Program-made: the position numbers and the translations under genes
Notes under the pieces: generated by a model
Databases searched by the model: none
What the model was told of the DNA's origin: nothing
What the model saw: only the letters and a program-made list of their open reading frames with translations
Shown: piece after piece, positions 19,475 to 22,560 of the stretch
Layout of the letters: every line of letters begins with the position of its first letter
How positions within the stretch are numbered: the first letter of the stretch is position 1
NCBI GenBank assembly: GCA_964576705.1
Contig: CAZNVI010000010.1
Location: 1 to 22,560 of the forward strand
Reading direction: 5' to 3'
Source of the DNA: CAYMDS01 sp964576705
GTDB lineage: Bacteria > Patescibacteriota > Microgenomatia > Levybacterales > UBA12049
DNA: 22,560 nucleotides

Positions 19475-22438
19475 TTATGATTGTAGTACCTTTTTCAAAA
19501 ATTGTCCTGTATATGAATTAGGATTTTTTGATATATCTTCCGGAGTACCTATAGCTACGATTTGTCCACCTTTATCTCCGCCTTCAGGACCTAAATCTAT
19601 TATATGATCGGCATTTTTAATAACATCCAAGTTGTGTTCTATTACAATTATGGTGTTTCCCAAATCTGCCAATTTTCGTAAAACCAGAAGTAATTTTTCC
19701 AAATCAGCAAAATGCAACCCGGTCGTCGGTTCATCGAGCAGATAAACAGCATCTTTTCCCCGTTTGGATAACTCAGAAGCTAACTTCACCCTTTGAGCTT
19801 CACCTCCGGATAAGGTAGGAGCCGGTTGTCCTAGTTTTATATATGATAAACCCACATCATTTAGAGTCTGAAGCTTATGAGATAATCCCGGTACGAAAGA
19901 AAAGAAGCTTAGCGCCTCATTTACGCTCATATTTAATACATCGGCGATATTTTTTCCGTTAAACAATATTTCTAAGGCTTCGTTATTATATTGCTTTCCT
20001 TGACACACTTCGCAAGTGATATATACATCTGGCAAAAACTGCATCTCAATTTTTATTTGACCTTCACCTTCACACGCTTCACATCTTCCGCCTTTTACAT
20101 TAAAAGAAAACCTGCCAGGGTTATAACCTCTAATTTTCGCTTCTTTAGTACTCGCAAATAAATCTCTAATGTAAGTAAATGCACCGGTATAAGTAATAGG
20201 GTTACTTCTCGGGGTTCTGCCAATAGGGGACTGATCAATTAAAAACACATTCTTAATATCTTCATGTCCTGCAAGTGCCTTATGTGCTCCCGGTTTTTGT
20301 CTGTGATATGGATTTTTATATTGCATTAATGCATGGTAAAGTATGTCGTTTATTAGAGTAGATTTTCCTGAACCTGAAACGCCTGTTACTACCACTAGCT
20401 TCCGAAGCGGTAAGGAAACTGTCACATTTTTTAAATTATGCTCATTTGCCTCAATAATAGTTATCTCAGGTGTATTTCCATCAAAATCAATACTCACGTC
20501 TCTTTCGGATTTCCTGATGACTATTTTCTTCTCTCCTGAAAGGTATTGTCCGGTGACTGATTTCTTATTTTTAAGTAATTCATCATATGAACCCTGCGCT
20601 ACTATAGATCCTCCTTCTAAGCCTGCACCGGGACCGAAATCATAAATATAATCAGCTGCTTTCATAGTATCTTCATCGTGTTCTACGACTAATACTGTAT
20701 TTCCTAAATCCCGAAGCTTTTTTAAAGTTTCTATCAACTTCGTATTGTCTCTTTGATGAAGTCCGATTGATGGTTCATCCAGTACATATAAAACACCTGT
20801 TAAGCCGCTTCCAATTTGGGAGGCTAATCGGATTCTTTGGGCTTCGCCACCGGCCAGTGTGGCAGCGCTCCTTGATAGCGTGAGATAATCAAGTCCTACA
20901 TCCATAAGAAAAGTTAATCTTTGCTTAATCTCTTTTAGTATTAATTTACCTATCTCAAGTTCACGATTTGAAATTTCAGTTTCAAGTATTGTGATAAATT
21001 CAAGTGCATCAGATATAGATGCATCAGAAACTGCAACAATTGATCTACCATCTACTGTCACTGAAAGAGCTTCGGGTTTTAACCGCCCGCCATGACAAAT
21101 ATGACATACTTCATATCTCATAAATTTTTCGATTTGTGATCTGACATACTCAGATTCAGATTCTGTATGTCTTCTTTTTAATTCATAAGATACACCTCGA
21201 AATGACTCTCTTATCGCGGTATTCATACCCCATCTATTTTCGCCTCTTACATAATATTGCCTATCGCCGGTACCAAAAAGTAACAGTTCTCTCTCTTTTT
21301 TATTAAACTCACCTAGCTTCTTATCCAGAGGCAGATGATTTGCTTTACAAAATTCCTTAAAAGTCCTGGACATCCATGTATCACTGGTAGATAAATTAAA
21401 AAAGGGGAGTATACCGCCTTCGCTTATAGTTAAATTAGGATTAAATACTAGCTCGCTGTCTACCTCCAGAACTCGTCCCAACCCTACACATTGCGGACAT
21501 GCTCCGTGAGGCGTATTAAATGAAAAAATGCGGGGTTCGATTTCAGGAAATGAAATATTATCGACAGGGCAAGCTAACTTTTCAGAAAAAAGATGGTCTT
21601 CAAGATCTATGGGTTTTTCAGGAATATCAAATGATTTATCATGTATAACAGACACTATCATCTCTCCGTTTCCGTATTGCAGTGCTTGTTCCACGTCGGA
21701 TGCTAATCTATTTCGGTCTGTGTCTTTATTTATAACCATACTATCGATAATAAGGTCTATAGTATGTTTGTTCGTTTTTATTAACACTAAATCTCCATCA
21801 AGCTCAAATACTTTTCCATCCACACGGACTTTTCTATACCCTCGCTTTTTAAGTGAATTAAATAATTCTGTATATTCTCCTTTTCTGTCTTTTATCAAAG
21901 GCGCCATGAGTAAGACGCGAAGCGGTTTTTTGGGAGAGTCATAGGTTGAAAGAGTCAGAGATTCAGAGTTATTGCTTTGACTCTTTGCGGCTTTGACTCT
22001 TTGACTTTTTGGAAATTCCAACAAGGAATTTACAATTTGCTCCTTAGACTGTCTAGCTATCTCTCGACCACATTTAGGACAATGAGGATGGCCGATTCTG
22101 GCAAATAATAACCTTAAATAATCATAAATTTCCGTAACAGTACCTACAGTAGATCGAGGATTATGGGATGTAGATTTTTGGTCTATAGAAATAGCAGGAG
22201 AGAGACCTTCGATAAGATCCATGTCCGGCTTCTTCATAGTGCCGAGGAATTGACGTGCATAGGATGAAAGGCTCTCCACATAACGTCTCTGCCCTTCAGC
22301 ATATATCGTGTCAAAAGCCAAGGATGATTTGCCACTTCCAGATAAACCAGTAAAAACCACAAGTTTATTCTTAAGTATCTCAAGGTTAATATTCTTGAGA
22401 TTGTGTTCTCTTGCTCCTCTGACTATTATCTTATCCAT
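19475..22438 (-). CDS. uvrA: excinuclease ABC subunit A
   Basis: 987 residues, slightly longer than usual. UvrA is the damage-sensing ABC-type ATPase of nucleotide excision repair and loads UvrB. Visible: Walker A loops FTGLSGSGKSSLAF (residue 29 on) and VVTGVSGSGKSTLIN; signature motifs TLAGGEAQRIRLASQIG and TLSGGEAQRVKLASELS; Walker B segments VLYVLDEPSIGL and AVYLLDEPTTGL; the C-terminal zinc module CEACEGEG...CEVCQGKQY; and the UvrB-contact region after CPKCG. Three points are odd: an insertion at residues about 144-171 encoded by repeat sequence, CPVD where the first zinc module usually has CPxC, and Ala in place of Ser in the first signature motif. The start at ATG 22438 gives the usual DKIIVRGAREHNLKNI opening. 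The gene begins a tight uvrA-transglutaminase-uvrC series. Confidence 0.96.
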   Translation of the reverse strand: MDKIIVRGAREHNLKNINLEILKNKLVVFTGLSGSGKSSLAFDTIYAEGQRRYVESLSSYARQFLGTMKKPDMDLIEGLSPAISIDQKSTSHNPRSTVGTVTEIYDYLRLLFARIGHPHCPKCGREIARQSKEQIVNSLLEFPKSQRVKAAKSQSNNSESLTLSTYDSPKKPLRVLLMAPLIKDRKGEYTELFNSLKKRGYRKVRVDGKVFELDGDLVLIKTNKHTIDLIIDSMVINKDTDRNRLASDVEQALQYGNGEMIVSVIHDKSFDIPEKPIDLEDHLFSEKLACPVDNISFPEIEPRIFSFNTPHGACPQCVGLGRVLEVDSELVFNPNLTISEGGILPFFNLSTSDTWMSRTFKEFCKANHLPLDKKLGEFNKKERELLLFGTGDRQYYVRGENRWGMNTAIRESFRGVSYELKRRHTESESEYVRSQIEKFMRYEVCHICHGGRLKPEALSVTVDGRSIVAVSDASISDALEFITILETEISNRELEIGKLILKEIKQRLTFLMDVGLDYLTLSRSAATLAGGEAQRIRLASQIGSGLTGVLYVLDEPSIGLHQRDNTKLIETLKKLRDLGNTVLVVEHDEDTMKAADYIYDFGPGAGLEGGSIVAQGSYDELLKNKKSVTGQYLSGEKKIVIRKSERDVSIDFDGNTPEITIIEANEHNLKNVTVSLPLRKLVVVTGVSGSGKSTLINDILYHALMQYKNPYHRQKPGAHKALAGHEDIKNVFLIDQSPIGRTPRSNPITYTGAFTYIRDLFASTKEAKIRGYNPGRFSFNVKGGRCEACEGEGQIKIEMQFLPDVYITCEVCQGKQYNNEALEILFNGKNIADVLNMSVNEALSFFSFVPGLSHKLQTLNDVGLSYIKLGQPAPTLSGGEAQRVKLASELSKRGKDAVYLLDEPTTGLHFADLEKLLLVLRKLADLGNTIIVIEHNLDVIKNADHIIDLGPEGGDKGGQIVAIGTPEDISKNPNSYTGQFLKKVLQS
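21949..22002 (-). repeat. repeat-derived insertion inside uvrA
   Basis: AAAGAGTCA at 21949-21957 is the inverse of TGACTCTTT at 21978-21986 and again at 21994-22002. Read in the uvrA frame it gives KSQRVKAAKSQSNNSESL, between the conserved EQIVNSLLEF and LLMAPLIKDRKGEY. The segment breaks uvrA homology but keeps the frame. Confidence 0.7.
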
Positions 22439-22560
22439 AATCCTAATGTATCCGTATATAAATAATCCATATGAATCCTAATAAATTCAATTCGGATAGA
22501 TTCGGACTAATTTTATTCGGATTAATTCGTATTGAGCGATCAATTATTATAAAGCAAATC
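22439..22560 (-). promoter_or_regulatory. uvrA upstream region with ATTCGGA repeats
   Basis: No ORF is evident. Three near-identical ATTCGGA units occur between about 22489 and 22523, with related ATTCG and GAATCC words around them. On the reverse strand TACATT sits 6 nt before the uvrA ATG, a position that fits a leaderless -10, but no good -35 is present. No LexA-type box is apparent. Confidence 0.35.

Overview
This window comes from a compact, AT-rich bacterial genome using the standard bacterial code. Genes often abut or overlap by a few bases, and two convergent pairs overlap by 4 nt. The gene set points to a Candidate Phyla Radiation (Patescibacteria) bacterium, perhaps of the Microgenomates group: two-subunit transketolase, a UvrC without its C-terminal helix-hairpin-helix domain, a free-standing 23S-intervening-type four-helix protein, a small GIY-YIG ORF beside tRNA genes, many short palindromic repeats, and probable leaderless promoters. 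This placement is inference from gene content; there is no rRNA in the window.

Layout. Positions 1-460 hold a tRNA locus: a tRNA fragment cut in its T-arm, a small GIY-YIG nuclease ORF, an intact tRNA-Lys(CTT), and a tRNA remnant whose middle repeats the first fragment (38-bp direct repeats, 401 bp apart). Positions 605-2889 hold one or two unrecognised genes broken by a 100-N assembly gap. A reverse-strand ICMT-like membrane methyltransferase follows (2886-3428). Positions 3477-9134 form a forward carbon-metabolism block: a glycerate 2-kinase fused to the transketolase N-terminal subunit through a palindromic repeat, a small membrane protein, the transketolase C-terminal subunit, a four-helix-bundle protein between short inverted repeats, and a GlcD-type FAD-linked hydroxyacid dehydrogenase.

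Positions 9144-12488 are on the reverse strand: a basic, repeat-containing unknown protein, ribonuclease HII with an unusual cysteine-rich insertion, and a DUF2130 nuclease-like coiled-coil protein. From a divergent intergenic region, a forward envelope block runs 12718-16323: membrane protein, phage-holin-like membrane protein, YvcK, SecG and a membrane-anchored family 5 solute-binding protein. The rest is a reverse-strand set, uvrA - transglutaminase-like exported protein - uvrC, whose junctions are so tight that cotranscription is likely.

How the genes relate: the kinase, transketolase and dehydrogenase could feed two- and three-carbon hydroxyacids and pentose phosphates into lower glycolysis. 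YvcK, SecG, the binding protein and the transglutaminase belong to envelope and export functions. UvrA and UvrC belong to nucleotide excision repair (no uvrB here). The most unusual features are the tRNA/GIY-YIG locus, the kinase-transketolase fusion made across a palindromic repeat, and further repeat-derived peptides read in frame inside UvrA and at the N-terminus of the transglutaminase protein.
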